Counted from the stretch's first letter, positions 40,701-54,087 are shown. The stretch: DNA of 64,000 bases from Thamnaconus septentrionalis (GCA_009823395.1 CM020508.1:10067515-10131514); one strand, 5' to 3'. The notes: a model not told the origin generated them from the letters alone. A program made the numbers and translations.

Positions 40701-43479
40701 CTACTTCTTCTGCATAATGTCATTCAGACATACATTGCCAGCAGCCTCTCGGCCAATGGGGACTGAACGCAGCCTATATTTATGGAGGGGGCGATCTGTT
40801 CAAACATATGCTCCCCTTAACAAAGTCATCAATGTCAAACCACCCGCACTACCCCCCCCCCCCCTCCTCTCACCACCTCTGGGGGTCTGACTGTAATTCT
40901 GCATTTAGCTTTGCAAGCATAACATTATAAAGGAGAAAAGAGAAGGTTGGAGGGAAAACAGAGACCTCAGCCGGTTCACTTGGACACACTGTAGCAGAAG
41001 AGAGCAAAACAATATATAAATATAAAATAAATACCAAAGGGAGCACAGGATTTTTGTATTTTTATACACGTTTGTTTGTTTATGACCTCAATATGGGATG
41101 CCAGCTGCTGAACCCTGTGGTGTATATAGGTAGAGGAAGAAGGATTTGTGGAGGACACAGCGCCTTGCCTCCCAGGACGGCTGATTCCACTTAAAGAAGG
41201 TCATTTACTCCATATAGACCCCCTTGACCCCGCCGCAAAGCTCCGCTAAAGCTAAAAATCCATGCAGCCTCCCTGAGAAGGTCTAGATGGACCTGCAGAT
41301 AGTCGGGTCAGAGGTCTGGGATTATGTTAAAATAAGAGAAAATACAACCAAAAGGGGGGTGAAGAAGAAAAATTCAATCTGAATGCGGATTAAAGCTAAA
41401 AAGGAAGGATCCCACGCTGCGTAACACACACACGCACACACACACTTTCATTCATAATCCGCCCACATACATTCGCTGCCGACCAGGATGCCAACTGACA
41501 TTGTGTTCAACTGTGAGCGTCACAAAAAAAAGAGGAAGATGAACGCGGGACTCAACCCCAACTGAGCAGCGCATTAGCAGGAGGAAGACCTCGCCACTTT
41601 CAGATTGTGGGACTTCCAGCCTTTCAAATTACTGATAAGGAGGTCCAAGCTAATGTTTATGATTATTGTTTTCCACGTGTTTCTATACACGACGGGAGAG
41701 AAGATTCACATTGAGGCACACCGAGGCACGTGACGGTGAACGAGGATCGCTGATCCAGAAGTTAGCTGAATGTTCTCCGGCTAAGCTGCCCGACTGCATA
41801 ATAGCGGCGACTCCTCCTGGAAACTGCCTCTTCACTCTTTCGACTTCACCTGTCTCAGTTAATGGTGGAGCCGAAGCTTCCTGCACCAGGAGGCAGTCGT
41901 TACTTTGAGTCCCTCCCCCAACCCATCCCCAGAAATTGCTTTAAAACCCATTTAAGCAGCCACCTTCAATGTCCCTGTTTCTGATAAGGGATGATGGTTA
42001 CAGGAGAGACGAGGCTGCCGCAGGAAATCCTTTCTCAGCCGGGGAGGTTTGTGCATCCGTCCCCTGCTCGCGACGTCTCTCCCAGCTCCAGCACTTAAGT
42101 GAAACTATTTACATATTCCCACAGGAGCCTCCGACTAAGGAGCCGACACTTTCTTTCCATTTATCTGTTCTCCCTTCGTGCAGCCATTCCTCCATTTTGC
42201 CCGCATTAATGTGGTTCCCCAGGATTTGGAATCAAAGGAAGCGCAGAGTCGGTTTCTGCTCGACACTTTGCAGTGAGGACGCGGCTGCCGTGGTGCCTCA
42301 GACAAAAGAAGATTTTTGTTTTCTTTTTGAAATTGGGTTTCACTGGGATCCTACTGTATTTTTCAGGTTACACGACTTTAACCCCAGATTTCCGAAATCC
42401 CGCGGGGTTTATCCCACTCGTCCATCTGGCAGAGAGCCCCAAAGAAAGCGTCTGGAGTGGAGAGTCGGGCCTGAACCATTTGTCTATCTCAGTCAAGCAC
42501 ACTAGTCAGATTAGTTAGCACTAGCTTAGCTTCAGCCTCCCTAGTCAGTCAGGAGAAAAGTGAAAACATGTTTTCCATTGAGAAAAGCCCTCAGTTCTGG
42601 TCTCTGTCCCTCTTTTAACACCAAAACACCTTCTACTTCTGATCAAAGTGCAACATCCACGCTAATCTCTTTAGCATTAGCCAGGTCACTTCCTGTTCAG
42701 CATCTTCTTTCACTCTCTGTGCCATCAATAACGTAAATCGCAGTAATTTTATTTAAACGACATGTCGGCAGGTGGTAATAAGTTAATTAACATTTAGATA
42801 TATTCACTATTTTACACATATGTATGTATTTTTGTGCCTAGTGCATCCTATACTAAGCATTTTCAACCTTAAGGCCAGCCTCAGCGCAATGCATGATGGG
42901 ATATATTGCCAGGTTCGTGACCGTCGGTAATACACTACTTTTAGCAATGCATTGTGGGATACATCGAGTAAACTTTCTAGTGAATACTGATGTTCACTGA
43001 GGATTCAGGCATCACTCCTGACAGGCGAATCCTAGTGAGTAGGAGGCGATTTTTTGACGCAGCGTGCAGAAGTTACTTCCTGGTTTTGTGCAGCTAAAAA
43101 GGAGCCGATTGGTTGTGGTGGCGCAGTGAAAATGCTTCTGGTTGGAGTTTTGGAAGTTGTAGGATTTTAGTCGATAACTATTTTTGTTTGCTTGTTTTTG
43201 TTTTTTGGGGGGGGCACTACACATTGTTTCAGCACACTCCTGTTGGATTTTCCAGGTCATGTGACTTGAAAAGGTCACCAAAACATCAACACCCAACAAG
43301 CCAACCTCCCCCTCCCCATTCTCCCCCCTCTACCTCCCCCACCTCCCTCCTTCCTCTTCCTCCTCCTCCTCACTTGATGACCACGTTTCCTCAAAAGAAC
43401 CGATTCGATTCTTCTTTCCTTTTTTTCCACCCGTCCATCCAGGCGTGATCACTCTGAGCACAGTCATCCACCTCGTGGC

Positions 43480-43640
43480 GGCGGCGTGCATGATGTACGC
43501 ATCTCCTCGGCGGATAATGTGCTCAGAAATGCCCCCTGCCTGCCCTTGTTATTGGAAACCCGCTCACGATGAATAATGACAGACATCAGGGTGCCAAATG
43601 TCCCGTGCAGGACGGCGTAGGCACTTCTCGGCTAACAGGA
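43480..43640. promoter_or_regulatory. Candidate conserved non-coding element
   Basis: A unique block with GCGGATAATGTGCTCAG, CTTGTTATTGGAAACCCGC and GATGAATAATGACAGACATC, lying between pyrimidine-rich and GC-rich DNA. Confidence 0.28.
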
Positions 43641-46122
43641 GGGAAACAACATCTGTTTGGCCGCTCGCTGCAACGCTGATTCATCAGTCTCGCAAACACG
43701 CCTCGTCTTAAAGGCACAGTCAGCCGTTTCACGGGGAAACGCACCGCGGGCTGACTTTAGCACGGCGTCAATCACACGCGGCGGCGGGCCGACGGGGCTA
43801 ATCTGATCATAAACACTCATCAATAACCGGGCGGAGGTGCGGCGGTGAGTGACGGCAGGGGAGGGACCTTGTTGCTCCGAGGATGTTCGATTGATGACGC
43901 CGCCCTTTAATGGCGGCTGGGCGGCTCTGAAGGACACTCGGCAATGAGGGGGAGAAAATTGCAGACATTCCACTTTTACAAAAACTTGCTAGCAAAGAGG
44001 AGTCATGTGGCCCGGCCGTGCCACCCTGTCAGTGGCGTCGCTCCCGGCGAGGATTAATATCAGCCGCCAGCTTCTCTCGGCCTCCTCCCTCATTGTTTAC
44101 GCCGTCGCCCGTCAGGTCATGTGACGCGAGAGTTCACGCGGCCGACATGCAAACAGACTCGGCAGCCCCGGCGCTCCGACTCAGTGGAGGTCGTTTTCCC
44201 GCACGCCTCGTTTTGAATGAAGGCGCTTAATGTGAGTCAAGAGTGCAAGAGGATTTCATTCCATGTTCCTGAATAAATCTGCTTGGCGGGGGGGGGGGGG
44301 GTTAAGTTGGGGGGGAGCAATGACACATGAATGGAGGGGAGGAAATGTTCTGTGTGCCTCCAGGAAGTGATGAGGGGAGAGGGTGAGAGTCGGAGCAGAC
44401 AGAAAAAAAAATAAAAAAAACAGTTCATAGTACAGCGCCGTAACCCTGGACCTTAAAAATGATGTTCGTTTAATTAGAACTGGCAGCAAAACGAGACATC
44501 AGAGGAGGATGTGAAGCTGTGGGGAGAACAGTGGCTCCGCCCTTCCACTGGAAAGATTGCAGAGTCTCTCTGTCCAAATTGTCCAAAACACCAAAGCTCC
44601 TCCTGAAAATCCACACTAAACTCCCCTTGACCACAGAGACGAGCACGACCACGTGTCCAAGTCTTCATCCCCAGTTAGCCCTAAACTGGTCTGACAGCCG
44701 CTGAACAGGAAGTGACCCAGGTTAAGTCACCACCTGTCACCACCTGTCTCCCTCTCCGTGGCTGCGTTCCCATCGTCTGGGCACTTCAGCCAAGCTGCCT
44801 TCCACAGGTGCTAGTGCTAAAGATGTTAGCCTTGATAATACGACAAAGCCAGGGGAGCCGGCTTAAATTCACCTTGTTCAACGCAGACGTTTTATTTTGA
44901 AGAACTTTTTCTTTTCAACTACAACCTTGGAACTAATGACTGACTACTGGCTGGTTTTAGTTGTTAAATTCAGCTGTTCTGCTGTATTGCAATCGTTTTC
45001 TTGAACGTCCCCTCACAGCTCATGTGTTCAACTCAACAAGTTGGTCGTTAGTTGTTTTGTCACCACCCATTGACTGTACCAGAGGGGGGAAATGAGTGTC
45101 TGCACGTCCAAGTAAAAATATACACAAACGCCCTGCAGAAAATAATAACATAACATAATAATAACATAAGAAAACAATAAATATACACATTTCTATTTTG
45201 CACAGGCAAAATTTCAACAAAAAAATGACATTTTCCACAGGAAGACCTTTTTGATTGAAAAATTGCCCGTGCAAAAAAATAAAATAAAATGCTTCCGCTG
45301 GGAGTTTGTGTGCTGCCGTCCATCCAGCAGCTCGATGCAAACACACACACACACACCTTCACATCCCTTTTTTTCGCAGGCTGAGAAATAAAACACGGCG
45401 AGATGGAAACCCGACGACTTTTCCATATCCATTGCCGCAACCTGTAAATGTTAATTCCTCCTCTGTGCTCGTTTTAAAGTCGGGTTTTATAAGAGGCCGA
45501 GGCCCACGAGCGCCGCCGACCATTTTAAAAGGGCAACTGTGGCCGCAGCGCTCGGCTCACACCGGCCATGTACAACCACCGCGTCTCTCCTCATCTCCAG
45601 CTTTATGTTTCTTCCGATGCGCCCTGATGCTGCGCCTCACTCCTCTCCGCCTCACTCCTCATCACTCCATCTAAAAAAAAAAAAAAAAAAAGCCTCCAGG
45701 ACGAGGCACCTCCACCCGGGGGACAGACAGTGTGTGAGCGCCCCCGCTGGAAACGTATTGATAAATGTCGCTGTCTGCAGCAGAATTAAACACTTAGCAA
45801 GAATCTCTGGGGGGAAAAGATATGGGGGGGGGGGGCCGGAAACTGCAACGTGACGCGTCTCGGCGTTTTTCATGTTTGCTAATTAAGACTGAACGGCGGC
45901 CGAGCGAGCACTTCTCCCGTTCGACCGGGAAATGGCTTTTGTCGAGTTACTCTTCTTCTCCGGCACCCACGCCCTTTCATTTAGCACATTTGCATTACAA
46001 AGAATTAAAAAATATATATCATAAAGAAAAAAAAGGAGAGAAAAAGTCGTCTCCGTTCTCGTCGTGTGAGGATAGGAGCGTCGTGCTAATGGTTTCCAGA
46101 CGCTTTTCCTCTGCATCCCCCA

Positions 46123-46148
46123 GCAGCAGCAGCAGCAGCAGCAGCAGC
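46123..46148. repeat. (CAG)n trinucleotide repeat, 8-9 units
   Basis: Short pure CAG array in anonymous intergenic sequence. Confidence 0.95.
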
Positions 46149-46585
46149 CATTTAACAGCCAAGTCTGCACTCGTACTCTCTTTTTTTTCTTTTTTTTTTT
46201 ACGGCTGCCCGTCTTAAAAGAGGTTCTCTGCTGGGAGGACTGTAGCTCTCGGGTGTCTTCCACAAGACAGGTGTTCTACAGCTTTTAAGGGGGCAGGAAG
46301 TGCACACTCCCCACCTCTCTGTGAGGGAAGTGAGGAGACGGGCTAATCAGCTCACCAGCGTGGAGTGGTGTGATGAAGGCCCGGCAGCGAGACAGACAGA
46401 GTGCAATAGCAAAGAATTTGGAAAAATGACCATATCCACTCCAGGAATACCTCGGCAGAGGTACAGACAGTTGGTCCATCTGATGGAGGAAACATTGTGT
46501 CCTTTATTTAACGCACGCAAAACACCTCCTCCTATTAAGGTTATCACAGGCAGCGAGCCTCTTAAAGGGGAAGTATACATTACTC

Positions 46586-46844
46586 CAGGGGTGGGCAAGC
46601 TTTTTTTTTCACTGGTGGGCCACAATGGGTTCTAAAATCTGACAGAGGTGCTGGACCAGGAGCAGATGGATGGAGTGCTTTGGTGACCCACCTCATAGGA
46701 GGTAACACAGTGGAAAGAATGGATGAAATACAGCTATTTTATGACTTACTTACTATTAATGTAATTTCTTCAAGTTCAGCAGGCCGGATTCAAAAATCTT
46801 AACTGGCCGCATATGGCCCCCGGACCGTAGTTTGCCCATTACTG
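46586..46844. mobile_element. Non-autonomous hAT-type MITE, 259 bp, intact 8-bp target duplication
   Basis: The element is flanked by identical CATTACTC at 46578-46585 and 46845-46852. The left end is CAGGGGTGGGCAAG; the right end read in reverse complement is CAGTAATGGGCAAAC. Internal GTGGGCCAC and GGCCGCATATGGCCCCCGG blocks resemble those of Charlie-like hAT MITEs of vertebrates. There is no coding capacity. Confidence 0.88.
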
Positions 46845-46942
46845 CATTACTCAAATTGTAATAGCTAAACAGCAATTTCATGATGCAACCCAAACTCTGG
46901 ATAAATGGCTCCTACACAGAGTCTGACCAAGGCTACAAAATG

Positions 46943-46948
<6 letters not shown>

Positions 46949-47022
<74 letters not shown>
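46949..47022. repeat. (GT)n microsatellite
   Basis: About 74 bp of pure GT, 97 bp after the end of the hAT element's right duplication. Confidence 0.98.
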
Positions 47023-47023
<1 letters not shown>

Positions 47024-47994
47024 GCACACGCCAGTAAGGCATGTTATGTTTCCGGGCAGCTGAAGAGGAAAATAGTCCTCGTGCCTTTGAAAGAAGAAAA
47101 AAAAATACTTTTTGCAAGCTGGACATTTTTTTCCTCTCTGACTCTCACTCTCTTAAGCTGACAAATAAATTGCGTGCAATTCGGCTGGTTTCTCCCACCG
47201 TTCCTCTGCTGTCGGGAGCAGAAATGGCACGTTTGGCTGCCCCTGCAGCGTCTCTGTGCGGGTATTTATCGGCCCCTCCGACTCCTACCGCAGTTAATAA
47301 TCCCGCAGCGCTGGTGTAATGGATTCAGCCGAGCCCTCGCCTTATCCCAGGTATCCTCTTTTTCTCCCGCTAAATCCACAGATTATTACTGAAAATACTT
47401 TTTTCTTTCCTCTCACCCCCTCCTTTGCTTATACTTGTTCTGTCAAATTAGCTCGTTTAGCATCCCGGCCCTTTGGAGGAATTACGGGACTTATTTGGTT
47501 TTTTGCTGAATGCAGGATAATCGCCGGTTCACTGTGGGAGTTTGAGACTCGGGATTTCGGGAAGTGAAGCTCAAACTATCTCGCTTTTTCTTCATCTTCT
47601 TTTTTTTATTTAAAGCCCACTGAGCTTAAAGTCTTTTTCTTTTTTTACAGACAGATCACATGACCACGGCCTGGAAGGGATCGCTGTTTAAGTTCAAATG
47701 GCTAACAGAGAAATAATAGGCCTTTACTGGTGTTGAAGTCTTTACAGCCATACTGTAATTTACTGCATGAGCCGGATTTTAAAATAAAAGGAAAGCAATT
47801 GAAAATTCGAAGAAAAAAAAAATCGGGTTAAAATACCTTGAATTTTTCATGTTCATTATTAAATCGCTACTATTTTTGCCAATCTTGTCTGCTCACTCCT
47901 GTCGTCCTTTTTTCCAATGAAAACCTCACAAACGCCGTCACATTATCACTTTGGTCACATACAGCTGCTTGTCTAGACTGTAAACATGGTAATC

Positions 47995-48045
47995 AGTCTG
48001 TCTGTCAGTCTGTCCGTCGGTCTGTCTGTCTCCCCGTCTGTCCAT
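47995..48045. repeat. (GTCT)n degenerate tetranucleotide
   Basis: Repeated GTCTGTC units with substitutions (GTCAGTC, GTCCGTC, GTCGGTC). Confidence 0.85.
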
Positions 48046-49324
48046 ACATCTTCCTCGTTTTCAGCGCCTTTTTTCCCCCCTCCGACACCCCTCCGCCGCT
48101 CGTTCGTCTGCTGTCTATCCATCACCGGCGTTCATTTATCTCCGTGTGGAAGTTTTCCGATGACTGCCATCCAGCACAATGCCTTGCTCGGGCAGACAAG
48201 GTCCGCGGATGCGTGATGGAGTGCTCCGCTAGGCAACCTGGCAGCGACGTGAACAAATTGATTTTCTGACAGATTAAAAAAGATTAAACCAGCCATAAAA
48301 ACAAGCAGGAAAGTGCTTAATGGACCATATGTGCACAATAAGCTTTCATATGTATTCTTTGCCAGCTCCTCCGCCTGACCATCCATCTTGTTTACGCTGA
48401 CGGGTCACAGGCCGCGCTAACGTGACTCTCATGACGACTGCACTGTGTCCTTTGTGTTGCTCTGCTCAGCTCTTGCCATATTGTTAGCAGCGGCCGTGTG
48501 TACCTGCACCGCGGCGGAGGTGTCGAATTAAACCACGACTGGTCAAAAAAAAAAAAAAACACAAAAATAAAACAAAATCAGCCAATGTTCTCTTTAGCTA
48601 TTAGCAAATCTTTCACTTACAAATCCAAAAAAAATGACCCGACTTTGCTGAATAACCACAATCAATTCTAGTTTGTTTCCAGTCAATTCTCTATTTTTGT
48701 GAATTTTCTCTTTTTCAAAACAGACGCGACACATCACAACACAAAGAGAAAAAATCACGATCCCCCCGCGATCCAACACTGGAACCTTTTCCAACTACTG
48801 GTTTTCTCTCAGATGTGCACGGATGGAAAACAAAGGGGGACATTTTCTGACCCTCTAATAGGAACTCAGGAAGAGACGTCAGGCCCGCTAGGATTTGATA
48901 GATGCTGCGTTTCCTCGGCAGCAGAACAAGAGACGCATGCTGAAATAAATTTGCACCAAATGAAACTCTTTATCAGTGTCTGACTTTATCAGAAAAAGAA
49001 AACATTCAGATGTAGATGCTTCTCAGATGAGGCGTTCAGCACTTCCTGTCAGTTCAGTAGGCAGAGGATCAGTGTAACAGCAGCTTAGCACGGCAAACAG
49101 AAAGAAAGCCGCAAAGATGTAGATTTGTGTATGAATGGAAAGAAAGTGGATCTTTCTCGTGTTCGTCGCCGCGGCGCAGTCGGAGGAAACGCTTGAGGAT
49201 ATTTTTGACGGCGTGAAAAGCATCTTCTCAGACGCAACAAAAAAAAGCTCCCTCACCTCCATGTAGCTGGTGATTGAGTTCAGCAAAGTAGTCGGAGCGT
49301 CGCTCTGGTTTAGCCTCTGTCAGC

Positions 49325-49475
49325 TGAATTGAGCTGTGTTAATATTTGGCACCGGGCTCTGATTATGACCTGTGTCTGAGGATGTAATTAACCAGCAATT
49401 AACCGAGCCCAGACACAGAATCCTCATGAATGAGATCACATTAAGTTTGCACAAGTGAGAGGGATTGTGGAGTTC
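49325..49475. promoter_or_regulatory. Candidate conserved non-coding element
   Basis: TGTGTTAATATTTGGC, GCTCTGATTATGACCTG and the paired TAATTAACC / CAATTAACC (49386-49404), then CTCATGAATGAGATCAC. Repeat-free and motif-dense. Confidence 0.33.
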
Positions 49476-50904
49476 AGGCCGTCTATATCTGCTTTAGAGG
49501 TCGGCGGAGAAATTAAAGGAAACCTTTTTAAAGGAAAAAAGAGAGAGAAGAAAAAAAATCCTTAAAATGCAAATTCACTTTGATTCTTTTTGACACGCGG
49601 CAGGATATTCAGCTGCAGCATTAACCTCGGAGCTGACGGGAACAGAGCGGACAAACTCATTTTAGCCGACAACCAGGCTGAAAAAAGTCAAACCTCACCA
49701 GTTCCACCCTGATATCTGTGACTGTCGAGCTTCTGCCCTTTGCTCTGAAAACATGCGGGATAAACAGGCCTCTCGGCTGTTTTTTTGGTTGATCAAACAT
49801 CAGCGGAGCAGCAGAAACACGAAGAAGAAGAAAAAAAACGGTACGCTGAGGAGCAGAAAGTGAGACGAGCAGATCTTGCAGCGAAGCTGACGAGATAATC
49901 CCCCCCACCCCCAACAAAGTTGGGCAGCAAAGTGAGCATGAAGAACACAAACATGACCTCAGCGCCGGCTGACGCTCTTGCAGCCCTGCGCTGACAATTT
50001 GCACATTCGAGCCATAAGCAGCGTCTCCAAACAACAACAAATACAAGCCTGCTGTAGTTTTGCAGAGGCCTGCATCATTAACATGTGCAGCTTTTCCAAA
50101 GTCATAGTTTTGCAGAGGTAAGAGGAGGAGAACAGGTGAAATCCAACACAGCAGAATGGAAACAACAGCATATTTAGAGCACAAGTGGATATGAGGATTA
50201 TTGCATGTGTGAAACCAAGGTCTTAACTGCTCACATTCAACCACAGAGGTAGAAAGAGAACCAGGCAGAAAGCAAAAAATCTAATTTCAAGTGGGCCCAC
50301 TCAGTGATGATGTATAATAAGGCTCAAAGTTGAACCTGAGCACTCACCTCAGCAGGTGAGGTGTCCATCACACTGAGGAGAAACAAATCTCCTGCGCTGC
50401 ACTCAAAACCCTGCATCAAATCCAAAGTTCTTCTGAGTTCAGAGCAGATCCACCAAGGACAAGGACATGAACAACAGCTGTGGACGACCACAGCAGGAGA
50501 GTCACATGGAGGACAGTGAGACTTCCTGGTCTGCAGACTCATTACCAATCAAGAACAGACATGCAGTCAGGTGGTGGTCAGGTGGCATTCAAGACTGAGG
50601 ATGGCACAACTAGTGGGTCGAAGTGGTATTGCAGGTGGTAGACAGCTCCTTCACACAGGGGCAGGGCAGGAGAAGTGTGAGGAGGGTTGGTGAGGCGGAC
50701 CTCACACAAATACCCACAATGCACTGCAACAGAAATGCATCAGTGTGGTGTAGCATTTGTTGTCAAGTTGTTCATTTAGGTTTATCCAGTCATTAAAGAG
50801 GAAGAGGGAAGATTTGATAACAATAATTGCATCTGCGTTTATGTGGTTTGTATTTTTGTTATTTATATTTAGGTTTTTCAACCTCGTCTGGAAACATTAA
50901 TAAA

Positions 50905-51330
50905 CAAAAGTAAGTAAGTAAGTAAAAGTTAATTTATATAGCAGCCCTCACTGCACGAACGCACAGTGCTTCACAGCAAACAATAATAATAATAATAATA
51001 AAATGCAGTCAAAATATTAAAGAAATCATAAACAATTAAACATATAAAGACAGGGGATACAGACAACAATTTAAAATACAGGCTAAAACTAGCTACCAGG
51101 GGCCCTAAAATATCTAGAAAGCTTTTTCAAACATAGCTGAGAACAAATTATCAAAGAACAGGTGTCCAGAAAGCCAACCTGAATAAGTGTGTTTTCAAAA
51201 GCCCCTTCTACATGGCGAGGGAAGGGGCAAATTTCAGGCAGGGAGGAAGAGGACTCCACAGTCTTGGGGCGACTGGCCCAAAAGAGCGATCACCCAACAG
51301 AGAAGAACGGAGTTGTCCTACTTCCTCTTC
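50905..51330 (+). mobile_element. Dispersed repeat of unassigned class
   Basis: It has GTAAGTAAGTAAGTAAAAGT, AATTTATATAGCAGCC, CACAGTGCTTCACA, an AAT run, GTGTGTTTTCAAAAGCC and CTCCACAGTCTTGGGGCGAC in an order I recognise from a repeat family seen across teleost intergenic DNA. I cannot assign the class with confidence and no protein frame survives. Confidence 0.5.
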
Positions 51331-52204
51331 TTTCGATCTCGAGGAATCATCATAAATAAAATATGGAAATGATGATGCTGGCACTTCTCTCCACTCAGGT
51401 CCTGTTTGCTATAAAAACAGTCAATTAATCATAAACAGAGGCTAAAACAAACAAACAAATACATAAACACATAAAATAAAACAGGGAAAACTTGCATGGT
51501 ATCTTGCATCATGACATGCAGGTGAGCCATGTGACCCTGCTGTAACTCCTCCCAGCCTCCGGGGGGTCTGAAGCGCTGCTCGGACTCCCTGCTGTGCCGA
51601 CTGAACGGAGCCGTGGATTACATCCCCTGTCGACAGCAGACTCTTTACATCACAGCAGCCTGGAGCAGAAGTGCTGATTTGTCCGGTGGACGTACATGAA
51701 GGCTGCAGTCTGGGCCCACAGCCACACTGTCCTACCCCCCCCCAAAACCCCTTCAACCCTCTTTCACATGCTGCCTCTCCACACTTTCTTTTCTTCAGCC
51801 ACTTCCATTCCGCCCTTCGCCTTTTCTTTCTTTTTTTTTTTTTTTTTCCCTCCGCGGCAGGACCTTCCTCCCTCCGACTCCAGCAGCCCGGCAGCTGCAG
51901 CCACCTCCCCTCCTCGCCGCTCCCCCATTCTTTGCCTCTCGATTCAGCCGCCTCGCTGGAACACTCCAAACGCTTATTACATAAAAAGCTGAGTGACTTA
52001 CAGGCAAATCCTCCCTACCCCAGAACTGACGGAGCGTAGTGCCAAACCACAGAGAGTGAAGGAGAGACGGAGGAGAGAAAGACGGCGGGGACGGACGGAA
52101 ACATGGCGGTTTATTTCTGGGCCGCCGGGGGAAACTGCAGAATGTCACTTTTTAATTCCTCCCCAGGGCCTTTTGAGTCTTTCTGTTTTTTTGCCCCATT
52201 TCAT

Positions 52205-52256
52205 TCTTCCTTCCTTCCTTCCTTCCTTCCTTCCTTCCTTCCTTCCTTCCTTCCTT
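52205..52256. repeat. (TTCC)n tetranucleotide
   Basis: About 13 units of CTTC, pure. Confidence 0.97.
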
Positions 52257-52314
52257 TTATTCTTTTTATTTTTCAGCCCTCAAACACCCTTCCTTCATCC
52301 CCGGCAACTCCCGG

Positions 52315-52570
52315 CACGCACACACACACACGCGCGCGCGCGCGCGGACACAACAAAGCACAACAAACACAAACGCACATCGTCATATAACACGAGCAAA
52401 CATTATGATTCAGGTTTTGCAGCCGGAAGAGGCGAAGCAGCTTGTCAGAGCGGCTCCACTGTCCCACTGAAGGCAAGGATGTAAACACATTGGAGGTGTG
52501 TGTGTGTGTGTGTGTGTATGCGTGCGTGCGCGAGCGCGCATGTGTGTGTGTGCGTGCACAGGCTGCAGCG
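52315..52570. repeat. Alternating purine-pyrimidine tracts (CA, CG, GT)
   Basis: CACACA passes into a CGCGCGCG run at 52332-52347, and a GT/GC-rich tract follows at 52497-52560. Alternating CG next to CA is the most favourable sequence for Z-DNA. Further CA arrays lie at 52836-52865 and near 54969-55025. Confidence 0.85.
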
Positions 52571-52830
52571 ACCAGCCTGCTTCAAAATCTGGCATCCCAA
52601 CAGACACCAAATCTGTGTTTGTTTCTCCGGCTTCTGTGTTTTTTTGTTTTTTTTCTGCATCTCCCTCCAGTTCTCGCCAATTCTGGGCAAACAACTAAAA
52701 GCGCCGCCTTTAAGTATGAAGTTGTGTTTGAGCTGCACTCGAGCGCGCGCATGGCTGTGTGCATGCGTGTGTGTGTGAACCCACCCCGCAATAAAACAAA
52801 CACAAACGGACTGGACGAGAATATTAATGG

Positions 52831-52868
<38 letters not shown>

Positions 52869-53339
52869 TTGCATGCAGATGGAGGCCGGTGACACACACA
52901 CGCACGCACAAGGCACAAATAAGTACTTGTGCGTGTCAGTGATCCGGCAGCATCTTTTGGCAGGGCTGCGGCGTCGTCATGGCGCCACTCTGTCACTCCG
53001 CCTCGCTGGCAAGCGGCCTATCAAATGGCAGCAGCCTCCCACTTCCTGGTGCGATGGAAGCCAGCCCTGCTCCCACTCCTTCCTCCCTCCCCGACATCCA
53101 GGAGCTTGTTGTCAGGAATAATTGTGTCAGAATTTCTTGCCCCCCCCCCCGACAGAGGATGCTAATATTCTTCAACACCTCAATTGCTTTTGACTGTGGA
53201 CGGATTAAAAGTCATTAGTACGTGCGCGCGTGTGTGTGCGTGCGTCTGTGTTTGTGTGTCCATGTGTGCGTGTGTCTGTGTGCGCGTGAGCGTGAGCGTG
53301 CTGAGCTCATTCCTGGCAGGCACACATCAAAACAATGTA

Positions 53340-53425
53340 ATAGGATTTCCTGACAGCGCAAATGCAAATCTTAGTATCTTTTTCCCCTTTGAAGATCTAA
53401 TTAGTGGAGGTAAATAGAATCTGCA
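53340..53425. promoter_or_regulatory. Candidate regulatory element with a perfect octamer (POU) site
   Basis: ATGCAAAT at 53362-53369 is the canonical POU/Oct octamer. AGATCTAATTAGTGG follows at about 53393. A second unique block with CATTAATTTTAGC lies at 53680-53775. Confidence 0.33.
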
Positions 53426-53498
53426 TCACCTGCAGTGAGTGCAGCTAAAAACACTCAGTTCTGCTCTGTCACACAGTCCAAAATCCTTTCGCCATCAC

Positions 53499-53533
<35 letters not shown>
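53499..53533. repeat. (AAT)n trinucleotide
   Basis: Eleven to twelve pure AAT units. Confidence 0.97.
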
Positions 53534-53535
<2 letters not shown>

Positions 53536-54087
53536 GGCTCTTTCAAGCAGGTCCAAAGGTCCAGATGCATTATTATCCCCCCCCCCCAACTCCCCCACCC
53601 CCTGCTGCCAGGGTAGTAGCCCCTCCTGCTGGTGCTCCCTGGCAGCTGTGTCCGCCCTGAATCTCCTTCAGCAGGTCATTTACCTGCCGGATAATAACAT
53701 CAACTGCGGCGCCTTAAGAGCGGCACACAATTTGTCTCTGATGATTTCATTAATTTTAGCTGCAAGACATTAAATTAAATTAAACTCCTGGACTCCGCAT
53801 CAGGTTTTTACTGTAAGTGGTCTCCCAAGAAAACAATGCCATTACCGGCCGACTCACCTGGGACAAAATACTTTCTACCTCCTTCCTGCTTCGGCTCAAA
53901 AGGCCAAAAAGGGAAGCAAAAAAAAGAAAAAGAAAAAGCAGTAGAAAATCACATCTGTGTCCTTGGCTGCCTCTTTTTTTTAGAATCCCCTCGCTGTTCC
54001 AGCTTGGCTCCAGGTTTCCTCTCAGACAATTAGCAGGGAAGGTGCGCGGCCGGCAGGCCGGGGGAGCCTTCGCTTGTCACTGCACCA

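Larger units (their letters stand above)
35429..46577. other. Intergenic stretch, no gene found
   Basis: Repeat-rich non-coding sequence with CA arrays, three CAG/CTG arrays, a (TA)n run at 36009-36028 and a G-rich tract near 39.6 kb. Two near copies of CAATGCAT(G/T)(A/G)TGGGATA lie 58 nt apart at 42887 and 42945. The longest frames (up to 178 residues) show no recognisable domain. Confidence 0.75.

Noticed and set aside
41969..42505. 178-residue open frame on the plus strand
   Set aside because: No family resemblance. Composition resembles random translation of unique non-coding DNA.
49657..50244. 195-residue open frame on the minus strand
   Set aside because: No recognisable domain, irregular composition and no supporting splice or start context.
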